A stretch of DNA of 64,000 nt from positions 1 to 64,000 of the forward strand of contig JAOCPU010000004.1 in NCBI GenBank assembly GCA_035772785.1, written 5' to 3'. A model generated the notes under the pieces. That model was not told the origin of the DNA and ran no database searches. It saw nothing but the letters and a program-made list of their open reading frames with translations. Origin of the DNA: Phlebiopsis flavidoalba. Lineage: Eukaryota > Basidiomycota > Agaricomycetes > Polyporales > Phanerochaetaceae. Below, in pieces: positions 1 to 11,492 of the stretch (position 1 is the stretch's first letter; every line of letters starts with the position of its first letter). A program made the translations under genes and the position numbers.

Positions 1-263
1 CTCGGAGCCGGGCTCTGACTCGGAGCCGGCCTCTGAGCCCTCTGTTCAGGTGCTGAGGGTCGATCCGACGCTCTCGAAGCCAGCGTGGGGGTCTTACCCT
101 CCGGACACGTGGTAAACAGCCCACATTATTTCCGCACCGTCTCCATTCACCACACATGCGCAGGCCGCAGCAACCGGCTACGGGTGAAGGTGAAGACTCA
201 CCCACGGGGCCGAGGATCCTTTCCCGACGTAGAATTAATGAAACAAGTTATGCCGACCATTGA
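1..263 (+). CDS. 3' end of an unrecognised gene (two terminal exons)
   Basis: Reading from base 2 gives a Ser/Glu/Pro-rich stretch (SEPGSDSEPASEPS) that ends at a GT donor at about 112. A 52-nt intron with AG at 162-163 follows. The next exon continues the frame through PQQPATGEGEDSPTGPR and RRRINETSYADH to a TGA at 261-263. The short GT-AG intron and clean joined frame support a real C-terminus. The rest of the gene lies outside the window. The segment is low complexity and acidic, so it is probably disordered; I do not recognise the family. The first 50 bases contain a short imperfect repeat (ctcggagccgg units) that encodes the Ser-Glu-Pro repeats. Confidence 0.45.
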
Positions 264-645
264 AAGTCATTCGTCGACAGGCATGGTACTACTCTGGCTC
301 ATTGCTCGAGGGACGTCATATTCTATTGTCAACAAGTCTCAAACTATGCGGTCAAGTCGGCCATCGATTCTGCGGACGCTATCAGCGCTTGATGCTTGGA
401 TGAGCGCAGGGAATTTTGCAGGCCGTCGGTCAAATTTGATCGACTTGATCCGTGACATCAACATTTTGGGTGGGCGAACTATGCGCATGGGCTCTCTCTG
501 TCGTCTTTCTCTCGGTTTGCGACACTCAGTCTTCTTCTCTCTGCTTTCGACCGTAACATATTCTCGCGACGGAGTTTGGATTCAAATAAGGCGCTCACTA
601 AGGAACCGCATCATATTAAAGCTCACGACAAGTTCGAGACAACTG
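264..645. other. Intergenic region upstream of PUS1
   Basis: About 380 bases lie between the TGA of the upstream gene and the ATG of the PUS1 locus. A long open frame crosses it, but it starts at a GTG and mixes into the PUS1 N-terminus downstream. I see no supported feature; it presumably holds the upstream 3' UTR and the PUS1 promoter. Confidence 0.4.
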
Positions 646-2913
646 ATGGAAAGTACAGAGCAACCCGTGACATCCAACCCGGAGCTCAAGCGGGCAAAGC
701 CTGAAGACTCGGAGGGAGGGTCGGACGTGCTCGTCGTAAAAAAACAAAAGGCTGAAGAAGCTTCGAAGGCTGTAGACAACATTGTGCCAATCTCAGATAC
801 GCCAAGCCGCGGAAACACACCAGGAAGCTGAAGGAAAAGGCAAAAGCACAAGGCAAGAAAGCCAGTCCAGAAAGGCAGCCCGAGATGTCAGGTGGCAGAA
901 TAGGGAGAGAGGAGAGCGGGGAGGGAGTCGTGCTGAGAAGTGTGAGTGAGGCGGAAGGTTAGCGGTGAGAAAGGTCCCAGGTTGCCCAAGCGGCAGTGTG
1001 CACTTCTCCTCGGGTTCTGTGGGTCGGCGTACAATGGTATGCAAATGTACGTCGTCAAACAGCAATGTATATCATATGCGGTGGGTTGATGATACGGCGG
1101 GGTATCGTACGCAACAGACAACCGACACGTGTCTGATGTGCTCACCATTGAGGGTACAGAACTGTTCGAAGAGCAATCGGCAAGTGCGGGGCGTCGTCTC
1201 GTAGGACAATTCGACACGATCTGAAGTAAGGGTCGATATCAACGACCTTTACTCCTGCTTACTATTGACGCGTGTATAGGGTCAACTTCAACCGCGCTGC
1301 ACGAACAGATTCAGGGTACCGCTGCTGGCAATCTGTGTCCATGAAAATTATTATGGAAGGTACAAGAACGGTGCCTGACCTAACTGCACCTATAAACGAT
1401 TTCCTTCCCCCCAGACATTCGTCTATGGGGCTTCGTGCGTTTCAGCCCTCGTTTAACCACGCACCAAGGGCGCCCATTTAACTACTGTGACCCTTCAGGT
1501 CCGCGTCCAATTCATTCATGCCAGATCGTATGTAACGCTTTTGCCACCACACGTGTTCCGTGGACTGAACTGATCCGTAGACCTGTGACATTCCGGAATA
1601 CACGTATTTCTTCCCATCATATAGCTCATCCAACACAACCCGTCAGTGCGCATCACAAAGTCTGCCATTGAACAACACAAATCTCTTTCCCTCTCCTTGG
1701 ACTTACTGGAGATAACACGCCCTCGGAGTCCGACTCCAGCCGACGACCTGGGGTCCGCAAGCCGGACAGTGGCGAGCTTCAAAAGGGACTCCGTCGTAAG
1801 CGCGTCGAAAGACTGCGAACCATATGAAGGGTCGCAACAAGTTTCATATTTCACGAGTTGGACACGAATTCAAGGAGTATGCAGTCAATTTTATTTCAAA
1901 TTCAGGGATAAAAGATTTGATGTAAGTCTTTTCTCGGTTTGGAGTTACGCTTGTGCATAATTAGGTTTCCATAGATCTCGGATCACTGTTGTTTTGTATG
2001 GCAGACACTGAGTAGATCAGTGTCGTACTAACCTTGACAAAAAGAGCTTTTGATGCTGGGCAATCAGGTGGTATTTCCCTGTTTAACTTTCCACAAAGCG
2101 TTCACAATTCAAGAACTTCCTCATCCTTAGATTGTAAAGTTCGGAGGCGCCCCTCTCTGACTACTCAACTCTGACGATGGATTAAGCGTAAATATGATGA
2201 GAGACACTCATACAGACCTGCCGAACCAATACCCCCACCCCCCCGGCCATACCGTCATTGAAGAGGTGACGACGCACCGACCCAAAGCACATATTTCGCT
2301 TCTTCATCTCTTCAACATAGCTATGCACTCCTATCGATGAAGAGTTTTGGTGCCCAAAATGCCTGCTGCCTTTGGCCTTCCATGCTAAATATCCCATACT
2401 TCGAGACTTACAACAAGAGCAATTCCCAAAACGACTCCCAACGGTCGCCTAGAAGAATAATGACGTACCGCGCGCCGATTCGACTTCGAGGTGCACAGTG
2501 AGAGAAGATCGAACGTTTTTATGCCAAGAGCATATTTATCCAAAGATTGCGGGACGTTGAAGACAGGAGCGGAATGTCTGTTCCTCAACACGGTCTTCAT
2601 TGGCTGTGTCTGTTCTGTGTTTACTGATCTCCTAAACAGCTTTGACGCATGGCTGCGCTCGATTGATAAGGTATTGAGGTTAATGACTTGCTCTGGCTCA
2701 GCCTAAAAGGGGTATTCTCTCCCGGACGCGGCTGTCATTTTCAAACGGGGCGAGCACAGGGCAGCAGCCGTTCGAGAGAAGAAACGCTTTGACAACTACT
2801 TCTTTCCCCGAGGGCAGAATTGAGAAGATGGACGTCGAGGAAGAAGAAGAGGGTGACGTAGGAGAGGAGAACTGCAGCTGACACGAAGCAGCTGGAGGAA
2901 ATGGAAAGGTTGA
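646..2913 (+). CDS. PUS1: tRNA pseudouridine synthase, PUS1/TruA family (frame-disrupted)
   Basis: Converts specific uridines of tRNA to pseudouridine in nucleus or mitochondria (family knowledge). The ATG at 646 opens a Lys/Glu-rich N-terminus (MESTEQPVTSNPELKRAKPE). Then come, in order: LPKRQCALLLGFCGSAYNGMQ at about 984-1046, the TruA-family opening strand; LTIEG near 1150; and NRAARTDSG, whose Asp codon at 1308-1310 is the catalytic Asp of the RTDxG motif. VSMKII, VPDLTAPINDFLPP and SFNHA follow, matching the family's next segments. Further on are VPKMP, LNIPYFETYNK and PIDFEVH pieces, then FDAWLRSID, KRGEHRAAAVREKKRFDNYF and an acidic tail. The end is set at the TGA at 2911-2913 after KQLEEME. 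At least six frame changes interrupt it. The family identity is secure; the exon model is not. Confidence 0.85.
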
Positions 2914-3040
2914 GGATTGTTTTCATAGTAGAACGCCTATCTAGTTGTATTTACAACGCTGTTTATGCAACGACTAGAAGTTGTGCGCACTCTAGCGTCG
3001 ATATACTAGGCATGCCCCGACTAGCACATGGACCGCGACG

Positions 3041-4113
3041 TTATGCCTGGAATCGCCTCATGGTTTGTATTTCGTCGAGAAGAGCCTGTAGTCTGTCGTC
3101 GTCACTTTTGAACGAGACTGATTCCCTGTCAACATCAACCCTCGGCGAGAAGCTATGACCACATACCTTGGGATGATACCCCTTTGGCCTCTTCAGAATC
3201 CGCGGGACAGAGATTCGCGATTTGTGCAGTCTCAAATTGCCGTCAGGGCGGGACTCTTCTCTTTGATCCGTCCCGTAAGTTCTGTTAACGAATGGGAATT
3301 CAAAATCCGGTGGTGTCACGTTATGGTTGTGGTCGCAATACTCTCGAACAGCACTGGCAGAAGTCCAGTAGTGTTGAACTTGCCAAACGTTTTCACGTAG
3401 TCTAGCGGTTCCTTATTGTACACACTGTGTATGTTCAAGAGCAAGTAAGCAGGGGTCCAGATGTAGTGTACTCACGCGGTATCCGGTGCCTCATTTCTCC
3501 CTGTTCTCCAGGCAGATCTTTTCACCTCCGAAATGAGAAGGCAGCCCGCGTTGTTGAACTCTACAAGATGCGTGGGTCAGTGGGCTATGCGGCTATAGGG
3601 CTAAGGGAGTAAGCACACCCGATCCAAGCTTCCAACGCTGCAGCATCCTCTCGTCTTCGACCTGATGTCCTGTGTCCTTAAACGAGGTTTCGTGGCCATG
3701 GTGGCACCGAGAAAGGGTGGACCTGTCCCAGTAAAGGCAACGTTAGCCTTTAGAATTCAACAAGGCCAAACACGGAAACACAATGCACATGGAACTCGCG
3801 CAGACGCCGATTCGCCTATCGCGTCCAAGCCCCGAACCATCACCTTCTCCGTGCGCGACACAGCTTCGCCGGATACCTTCTAACCATTGAACACGTCCTT
3901 GTCAAAGTCTTGCGAACGCTGACGTTGTGGGGTAGCTTTGGACGAAATCCTACGAAATGGTACTAGACGTACGGGGTCGCGAGCGACCGGGGGGGGGGAG
4001 AGGCGCAAGACACTGATGCGCACGGCGGTGAAACGAGAATGAGGCTTTGCTCGTCGGCGAGGCGAGTGCGCGGAGAAATTCAGCAGCAGAAGGAGGGACA
4101 TGCTACTATTCAC
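3041..4113 (-). CDS. Unrecognised protein with basic, presequence-like N-terminus
   Basis: On the minus strand an ATG at about 4113 starts MNSSMSLLLLLNFSAHSPRR followed by many Arg/Ser/Pro, which resembles a mitochondrial presequence (inference). Coding-like pieces follow in changing frames: an RGLDAIGESASARV segment, NKEPLDYVKTFGKFNTTG near 3400, then PPDFEFPFVNRTYG, LRLHKSRISVPRILKR, YHPKVCGHSFSP and DRESVSFKSDDDRLQ, ending LLDEIQTMRRFQA at a stop at about 3041. It is convergent with PUS1, with only about 130 bases between the two ends. I do not recognise the family. The basic C-terminal half could suit a small mitochondrial protein, but that is a guess. Confidence 0.45.
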
Positions 4114-6593
4114 AGTTGCGTCGGCAACCTTATGCGAACACTATCATTGGGCAGCGGTGAGTTCCCTTGTGACTTGGAAATCAAGTGTTACTGAGTTGCG
4201 TAATAGCGGATGTTGACGTTCCCTCTTATAGTACCCGCGGTCGCGTGGGCGGATCACGGCAATTGGATATGTATTGCTTCATAGGCCCTCGCCTCCGCCG
4301 GTATCATCCCTCGGGCATTGGGAATGATGAACTGCTGCTTTGTTGTCTGGGGGCGTCGCAGCCTTCGGTCTCTATTTTACTTTTCGCTGTGCAGCTGCTG
4401 TCAAGGCAACGTGCAACGCGCGCGCGCTTCCTTCTTCGCGATCGGCGGCATTTAACATTCCCAAAGGCCGCAGTGGTTCTTTGACGCCGCAATTCTCAAT
4501 TAATGCCTTTGGCGTATCGGGGGGGGGGATAGGGATTAGGCGTGCGCACTACGTTCCGTGACAGTAGCGTAACGGTGTTAACCGTCTAGCTTATTAGCTA
4601 TCTTATTATCGTCAAGTCGCTCTAAATGCCTAAATCAACGTCGCGGCACTCTATCACGATCTCAACCCGTCCGCCGACAGATAACGAACCCACCAGCTTG
4701 GGCCCTAAGCGGTCGACAGGTTTGGATATCTCAATCCTTATGTTTTATACTGGTTCCCCTCGCCTTCCTCCGCAAGTTGGACATGGACTTGAGGTCATCC
4801 ATACAGTTACATCGCCTTTGTTTCTCTGTTTGGTGAGCCGTTTTTGTTTGGTTGTTCCTAGTCTATGATAATCATCAAACTCAAGTCTCATTCGTTATAT
4901 ACGTAAAGCCTATCTTGTCGTGGTTGTCGTTGTATGCTATTTCCATCCCATCAAGGATACCCAGGAACGCGGTTGAAGTACATTGGGTAAAGTTCACCCC
5001 GAACTTTGTGTCAACGTTCCCCGTACAAACGTGTTTGCGTATACATGCGCTCAGAACGTACGTCCATCACCATCAGCTGTGAAGTTATAACTAAACTCGT
5101 GGTGTACAGCTGGTTCCCATCATTTCAACGAGATCAACAAGAACACCAATAAAACGCATGAATATTCGTAATGAGGATCATCGTATGGTTCCGCGGCAGT
5201 TCATATACTAAATCATAGTGCTGTGTTTCGGATATCTAACCTTCGGCTCTAAGGTCGGTCCATTCATACGTTTGCGCATTACAATCGGCGACAACTGTGT
5301 CTATAGGGTCGGCGCGAATATCATCGCGCATGTATCCCTCCACCGTCACTTTTCATCGCTGTTGGACTAATTGCCCATCGCTATCCTTGTCATGTTTTTT
5401 CGCGTGTATCCATAGTACAGGTACATCCTTGCCGCAACTGTCTCTGACAAGGTGTTCCAGAACGCCGGCCAACGTTCTGGCAAGGCCGCATAAAGACCGG
5501 AGTCACGAAAGATGCTGATGAAATTGAACGGTGGAGACGAGCACACGGTGGTAGCCCGGACATGAGTCCGATCTGAAGCATACGCTCCTGACGGTGGCCA
5601 ATCATCTCCAGCGGCTTCACTATCGCTTACTTCATCGACGATCTCCAAATTGTGGGTGGGGTCTTCCCATCGACCCTTGGCGCTTTTCATTTGACCTTAC
5701 TCGTGTGCATCACCCCTTAGTACTCCTCATTTGTGTGGGGTCTGACCGGCTCGACGACCATCTCATTCATATTACCCGGGCTGTTTTTTACTGGAAGGTA
5801 CGTACATCTAAGAGTTTCTCAGAGATCGGGACGTGCTTACTGAAGCGCCTCGGTGGCGATTGTAGCTGACGCGCAACGACCCAGAAGCTCCTAGAGGGTC
5901 TCAACAGGAGCGGCTTTGGGTTTGGCTGCTGCGCAGTACGGTATGCTGGTGTGCATATTCTGGTGAGTGACAAGCCGAACTCGTCGGTCATACATTTAGT
6001 TCTGTAGAACAGCCACACGATGGTCCTTGATTGCAGCCTCAGCTTTTATAACATTTATCAGGTGGTGAACCATGGTGGCTCCAGTCCCCATTAATCATAA
6101 GTCAGATCCTGTGTAGCGTGCTCTGAGTTGATCATTTAGTCAAGATATACTTTTCTATTTGCTTCCCTTTTCGGCCTATGTGTATACTGTAGATTACATG
6201 GAATGCATCGGGTTTACAATGCAAAATTTTGCGTGGGTACGAGGGGGCGGTTCCATCCCATCGTTGATGAAAGCTTTCAAGACGCTCGTGATCTACAAGC
6301 GCCCAAAGGCACTTGCCCTCGAACCTGATGTACCCTTCCCCTCCTTGTACCCAAATTCCCTTTCTTTCCTTGACGGTTCAACATCGGTGCATAGCTCACT
6401 TGACGAATATACATGTCCCTCGGTGAGTATTGCCTGCGCACGATCTGCGTGTGACAAGTACCAGGGCAGGTGGAGTGGATGGCTCGGATAGGCGAGACCA
6501 GTCGTAGCGGCTCAATTGCAGATCTCTTTGTCCACGGAGTGACGACGCGCCAGCACACCACATACTCGCGATGTGTTCGCTAACTTGTCTCCG
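4114..6593. other. Region with no recognised gene
   Basis: About 2.5 kb with only short frames. A minus-strand stretch at 5367-5690 (MKSAKGRWEDPTHNLEIVDE, then VSDSEAAGDDW) and one at 5788-6018 look mildly coding-like but match nothing I know. A G run at about 3988-3996 lies just inside the preceding gene and another at 4519-4527 inside this region. The last few hundred bases must contain the promoter and possibly the first exons of the R3H gene. Confidence 0.3.
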
Positions 6594-9491
6594 CAGAAAC
6601 TGTACCCCACGCATCGGCCGTGCAGCCGAAGATTAGAGCAGAGCCATATCCTTCACAAGTGCCGCCTGCGCACGCAAAAAAAGGCCTGCAGCCAATATGG
6701 CCTGCACACGCAACTGCACCTGGGCGAGCCCAATCGAACCTAGCATCATGACTCAGCGCAAGTGCACCCGAAATCCTCGCCACGATACTGTCGCGCACTC
6801 TCAACGCAAAATTCAGCATCTGTCGTGTTCTCTCCCTCCTTTTGACATCTCACTTTTGCAGTCGTCGCGGACGCCCTTCATCTGAGCCCCTGACTGCGAG
6901 CACCTTTGGGGGCCGGTGGAAGGTAGCAACGGTCTTACGTGAGCCTTCTGAACCGGATGTGCAAATTCTTGCAGCTCTTCGAAGCAGGATCGGCTCTGGG
7001 GTATTGAAGCTGGGTGAAATGATGGAGGCCCTTATTTATGACACACAAACAGTGCGTATCCTTCCTGCCACGAGATTACTTCGTCCCCCGCGCCGAGTCG
7101 TCATATGACATTCCTTTTTTTTCCTCGCTGTGTATTCATGCGTGATAGATTTGCTCACAAATCCGCCTGTCCTAAGACGCGCGATTAAGACCTCCAACTC
7201 GACCCGCAACTACATATCAGACGGATGCTAATTCAACAAGTGCTCTGCTTACCTCCCGAGACTTACATCTGAAACAGCGACGCCCTCTTACTGAAGATTG
7301 CAGCATCTGTTTCACTTCGTGTTGACAGTCGCATGTGAGGTTTGATTATTGATTCAATTACACATATACGTCATTAAACTAGGGACTTACGACACCGTTG
7401 AGACAGCCCCCAGCGGCAGTGATCTGTCGTACCTTGTTCCCATGTATGAAGAGTGCGGCACAACCTGCCTTCAAAATCATTGCGGTCGGAACCGTCACAG
7501 AGAACCGTCCGTGTTGCGGCCAAAATTCTCAGACCTGGCTTCGGCTGCAGTTGATGAGGGAGGGTCATCTGCTGACGCTGAGCCAGCTTGAGGCAGGGTA
7601 GTAGTGGCGGTAATAGAAGTAACACACTACGAAAAGACCTCTGTAACGCTAGAAAGAGCGAGATGGGTCACGCGTACAATGAAGCCAGGTCGCGTATCTT
7701 CATGGCTTTGAGGAGAAGGATAAAGACAAGGACGCGAGCGCAAACTCTTCGACGGTTCAGGTCTATACATCAGGCTCCGGATCAGCGAGCGGTGTAGCAA
7801 TGACCGCGACTCTACGAGTTCGGCTGCCACCGAAAGTGAGTGGTCCTGGGCCTGCGAACAGGGAGAAAGGGATGTGGTAACGGCGTGGCGACACTCTGCT
7901 GTGATCGTCGTCGCGGTCACAGAGGTCAGGATACAATCCAGAGTGGTCGAATAGCTCGCGTCATTCTCGTGCGGACGTCATCCTTCGTCTTACCCAACAC
8001 CTCTACGATCCTGCAGCCGGTACATATGATCCCGCTTTTTGGTCCACTCAAGGTCCCCTCCACAACGGTTACAATCCAGTACTACTATGGCTATCCTCCA
8101 GCTTCACACCCTGGCCATGGCCCCGGCCCACCATTTTTGTCGCCACAGTATGGCTATGGCTACCCACCATACGGGCTAGTCGCCTCAACATCCACCGTCA
8201 CATCCGCACTCAGATCCGTTACTGGGCCCCGTGAGCCCATGTACCCAACAGTGGGCGAAATCGACGCCCCAACATGCCCTACCCGCCTGGTCCTGCCATG
8301 TGCCGCCCCGCCTCCCCCGGGACCATCGTCCCATCAAGCATCCAAAGCGACCTCGCCGGCGGCTGTGACTGCGCCTCTGCCAGGAGCACCGCAACAAGGT
8401 CAGCCCACTCCCGCATCTCAGCCAATGCAGCCACAAGGCTATCCTGGTTATTACCCACCGCAATATCCGCCCTACCCTGTTCCAGGATATTATCCTCCTT
8501 AATGCCTTATGCCGTGCCAACCAGGTCAACAAATGCCTCCTCCGCCTCCCCCGATGCAGGGGCAGTACTATCCGGATGTACCGTACGGATCGGAATACCA
8601 GGGACATGGCGGGCCATGAGTATGGCTCGGACTCGGTCGACCATAGCCGTGCATCTTCGCGAAACAGCAACCACCACGGCTCCGCGAACGGGCCGCGCGT
8701 CGGGGTGGCCCTCCCCGCCGTCAACCGTGGACCTACGGGCCCGGTACCAGTATGGGCCCTCCCACCGGTGACTTTTGTTGGCCCACGCCTTAACAGTCGT
8801 CGAACGTCACTGGGAGCCAGAGTGCCGGTCATCGTACCCCAGGAGACGAGGCGTCTTCTGTCACGGTAAGCTATGTGTTTCCATCACATTGTGTCCAGCC
8901 CTAACGTGTCATATAGTCTTCATCCACCACCTCGTCTTCGTCTCAACGCACCTTCACCTCTACATCATCAACACACCCGCTCCCGGCGCGCGCCGGACTG
9001 GGCCGTCGGGCCTCAAAGCCCAGCCCACGCTGTCCGCCACCCGCCACCCACGACGCCAATTCGCGGAAACATGTCACCGGCGCGGATGGGCGGGAACCTG
9101 TCCCACACCGGCCGCAGCAGCCACAGCAGCCGCATGCGCCGGGGACGGACTTCCCGCCACTGTCCTGCCGCGCCGGAGAAGAAGAACACCCCCGTCGTGG
9201 GCGGCGCGCGTGGCACAGAATTCGTGCGAACATGCGCTCGGCGTGAAGGCGAGCCCGTCGGGCTCGGGTCGCGGGTACGCCGGGCCAGGGCACGCCTCGA
9301 GGAGCAGGACCGAGCGTTCGAGCGGGCCACACCCGCCGAGGGGTAACACCGAGCTGTTTTAACCCCAAGGCTGGCCGGCAGCCCGCGCTGGGGACAAATG
9401 GGAATGGGTCGGTGGAGGGCGCATGGCGTGGCGGCAGGAGGTGACGCCTGAAGCTCTGGCGGATCGGATGGGAGGGTTTTTGGTGGCGTAA
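6594..9491 (+). CDS. R3H-type RNA-binding protein with Pro/Gly/Tyr-rich tail (frame-disrupted)
   Basis: The locus follows the order of a fungal R3H/SUZ-type single-stranded nucleic acid-binding protein. First come YPSQVPPAHAKKGLQPIWPA and APGRAQSNLASS (about 6650-6750), then APEILATILSRTLNAKF. DVQILAALRSR plus VLKLGEMMEALI (about 6955-7040) opens the R3H region, with CSAYL and LLLKIAASVSLRVDSRM near 7220-7335. AFKII and RPKFSDLASAAVDEGGSSAD lie at about 7470-7590. AYNEARSRIF (7666-7700) precedes an acidic GFEEKDKDKDASANSST stretch. From about 8070 to 8510 the product is a Pro/Gly/Tyr-rich low-complexity tail with YGYPP-type units, followed by a Ser/Gly-rich region with EEQDRAFER (about 9300). 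The end is taken at the TAA at 9489-9491. The true first exon is not resolved. The role is probably mRNA binding or translational control, inferred from the family. Confidence 0.75.
8070..8510 (+). repeat. YGYPP/PGYYPP low-complexity segment
   Basis: Within the R3H locus the + strand reads YYYGYPP, SPQYGYGYPPYG and, further on, QGYPGYYPPQYPPYPVPGYY. Tyrosines are spaced by Gly and Pro, as in prion-like or condensate-forming tails of RNA-binding proteins. At DNA level it is a loose repeat of tatggctatcc-like and cctatccg-like units rather than an exact tandem array. Confidence 0.7.
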
Positions 9492-9916
9492 CGGTTGGCC
9501 GGGAAACGGCGTGGAGGTGCCCGCTCACTGCGATCGCCAAACGCCTGACACCCCGCCGACGGATCAGGCGTAGATGAGAAGAGTGTACGTTGTAGTTGTG
9601 TGCGTGTTGTCTGTCTGCTTTTTCTTCTCAAGTCAAGACTACTGCTATCGCGCTCAAATAATATTCCGTTTGTCGCTTAAAGCTGTACCCTTGAAAAGTT
9701 GCGCCAAAATGCTAGGATGCATACATCGGCGTGCTGTGCTGTTTTTGTTGACCTTTATGTTGTACGAGCTCTCAGCTGAGGGGCCCCCCAAGAAAGGACT
9801 GAGTCTCGAACAATGTATTCCTATATAGTCTGTGATCGAAGTATTCTACCTGCAAGTCGTACCAAAATACTAATACACATACTGAAGTAATACATACATC
9901 TAGGTTACACAAGTCG
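9492..9916. other. 3' region of the R3H gene
   Basis: No gene is supported. The stretch becomes more AT-rich after the apparent R3H stop, and a polyadenylation-like context (caaataatattcc) occurs near 9654. A + strand frame at 9574-9828 with two hydrophobic patches is present but has no recognisable relatives. Confidence 0.3.
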
Positions 9917-11250
9917 TGCGCGTGCGTGCTCTCATATGCAAGATTTTGTGGGACATGGAAACGTGTGAATGAAATGCTAACCTCGGGAGTTCACCGGGAC
10001 CGCTTGAAGAGGTACGCGTACTTGAGCAGCGGCTTCCAACCACCCCTTCCCGGCGACCGACACAACGCGCGCGCCGCACCGCAAGCGACTCGGAGCTCAT
10101 GGACCAGTTACTACGCCTCGTACAACCTCCGCGCGGGGGGACGCCACCTCGCACCGACTCAATCATGCGCGCTGGTCGTGTACCGTGCTAGGGAAGAGCA
10201 ACGGCATGTCTGGCGCGTACTGGGTCGAGCGTCGTCCCACAGCGCTGGGCGGCGGCTACCGTCGGGCGCGAAGATACGTCTGATTAAACTGGCGTGTCCC
10301 CCCCCCTCCGCGTGCGAGAAGGACGTCGCGTACGAGGCGGGCGAGGGCGTGCGGGCGTGTCGAGCCTTGAGAGTCTTTGCGCGTGAGCGGGTATGGTCCG
10401 CGGCTTGGACATGACGCGATCGCAGCCAGGTTGTGGAAAGTCGAGGAGGGCGAGGGGCGACGGCAGTCTGGGGTGTCGGGGCAGTCTGAGCTCGTTGAAC
10501 CCGAGCGGGAGCGGCCGTAGGGGAAGAAGCGTCTGACGGGGGTAGACTAAGAACGTTATGTGAGCATTGTGAAGAGTGGAATGTTTGATTGAAAACTTAC
10601 GCCAGGTGTGAGGATGCGGCGGAAGGAGAGTTGGTGGTGCTGTGATGGAGTCGGACGAGTTGAGGACTCAAGGAACGCGAGGGACAGCACCGTTCCGCTT
10701 GCGTAGGGTCGGATGCAACTCCCTCGTGTCACCCCACCTGCGCCGTACTCTTCTAATAACCATTTGAACTTCGTCCATATCCCCGTGCCCGACTAATGAC
10801 CTGCCGACTTTCAGGCTCCGAGTTGGAGTGGCCAGCCGATCTCCGTAGATGGCGCAGTCAAGACAATCTGAGGCGTGGACATAAGGTTCGCTAAACGTTC
10901 GTAAGAGGTCATCGCGCCGTCGTTTAAGATAGGCAAGGGCGTGAAGAAGCGTGGTTGGAGGACTGGGTAGAACGAAGAGTCGTCGCTGCTGCTTTTGGCC
11001 GTGTGACGGCCGTGAGCCTCCGACGCCGAGAGAACACGAACTTTCCTGTATGTGAGCTCATTCAGATGACATGCAGTGACGACTGGCGCGGGGGCGGCCG
11101 TACGAACTACGGCCTACGAGGGCGGGGTGATGTGAATGTCCATGTTGTGCGCAAATTCCGATGGCGAGCTGCTCCAAAGTTGGGCTTATCGTCTCTTGCA
11201 TGTCCTTGTCCTGAGTCGGACTGGTTCGTGAAATGGTGATCATGTCTGCG
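9917..11250 (-). CDS. Possible gene for a disordered Ser/Pro/Arg-rich protein
   Basis: The region is GC-rich. On the minus strand, in alternating frames, it encodes Ser/Thr/Pro/Ala/Arg-rich stretches such as SDASSPTAAPARVQRAQTAP, QTAVAPRPPRLSTTW and RHARTPSPASYATSFSHAEG. This composition is typical of fungal disordered regions and fits coding DNA better than intergenic DNA. No domain, start or stop could be fixed, and a + strand gene cannot be excluded. Confidence 0.25.
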
Positions 11251-11492
11251 GGAAGGGGGAAGCTGATGAACCGGACTCGCGGGGAGGGGGGAGTTTTATA
11301 CCCTTCGGTGGTAGGGGCGCGGCGCGAGTGGGAATAGCATCTGCAAAGCCGTCCACGCTACATGCCCTGCCTTGGGCCACCCCATACCATCGTCATACTG
11401 TCTCCCCGCGGGTGCTGAGCTGGGGAACTGATGGGAAACGAGGAAGTGCGCCTAAGCTGCGGCTTAGTGCGCTTTCGATGGTGGGCTGTGTA

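Noticed and set aside
85..831. A single 248-codon + strand gene starting at GTG
   Set aside because: It joins the intron and 3' exon region of the upstream gene, in the wrong frame, to the PUS1 N-terminus. The spliced end at 263 and the ATG at 646 explain the sequence better.
8185..8832. 215-codon minus-strand frame opposite the R3H gene
   Set aside because: It is the antisense shadow of the Pro/Gly-rich coding segment; the GC-rich codons lack antisense stops.
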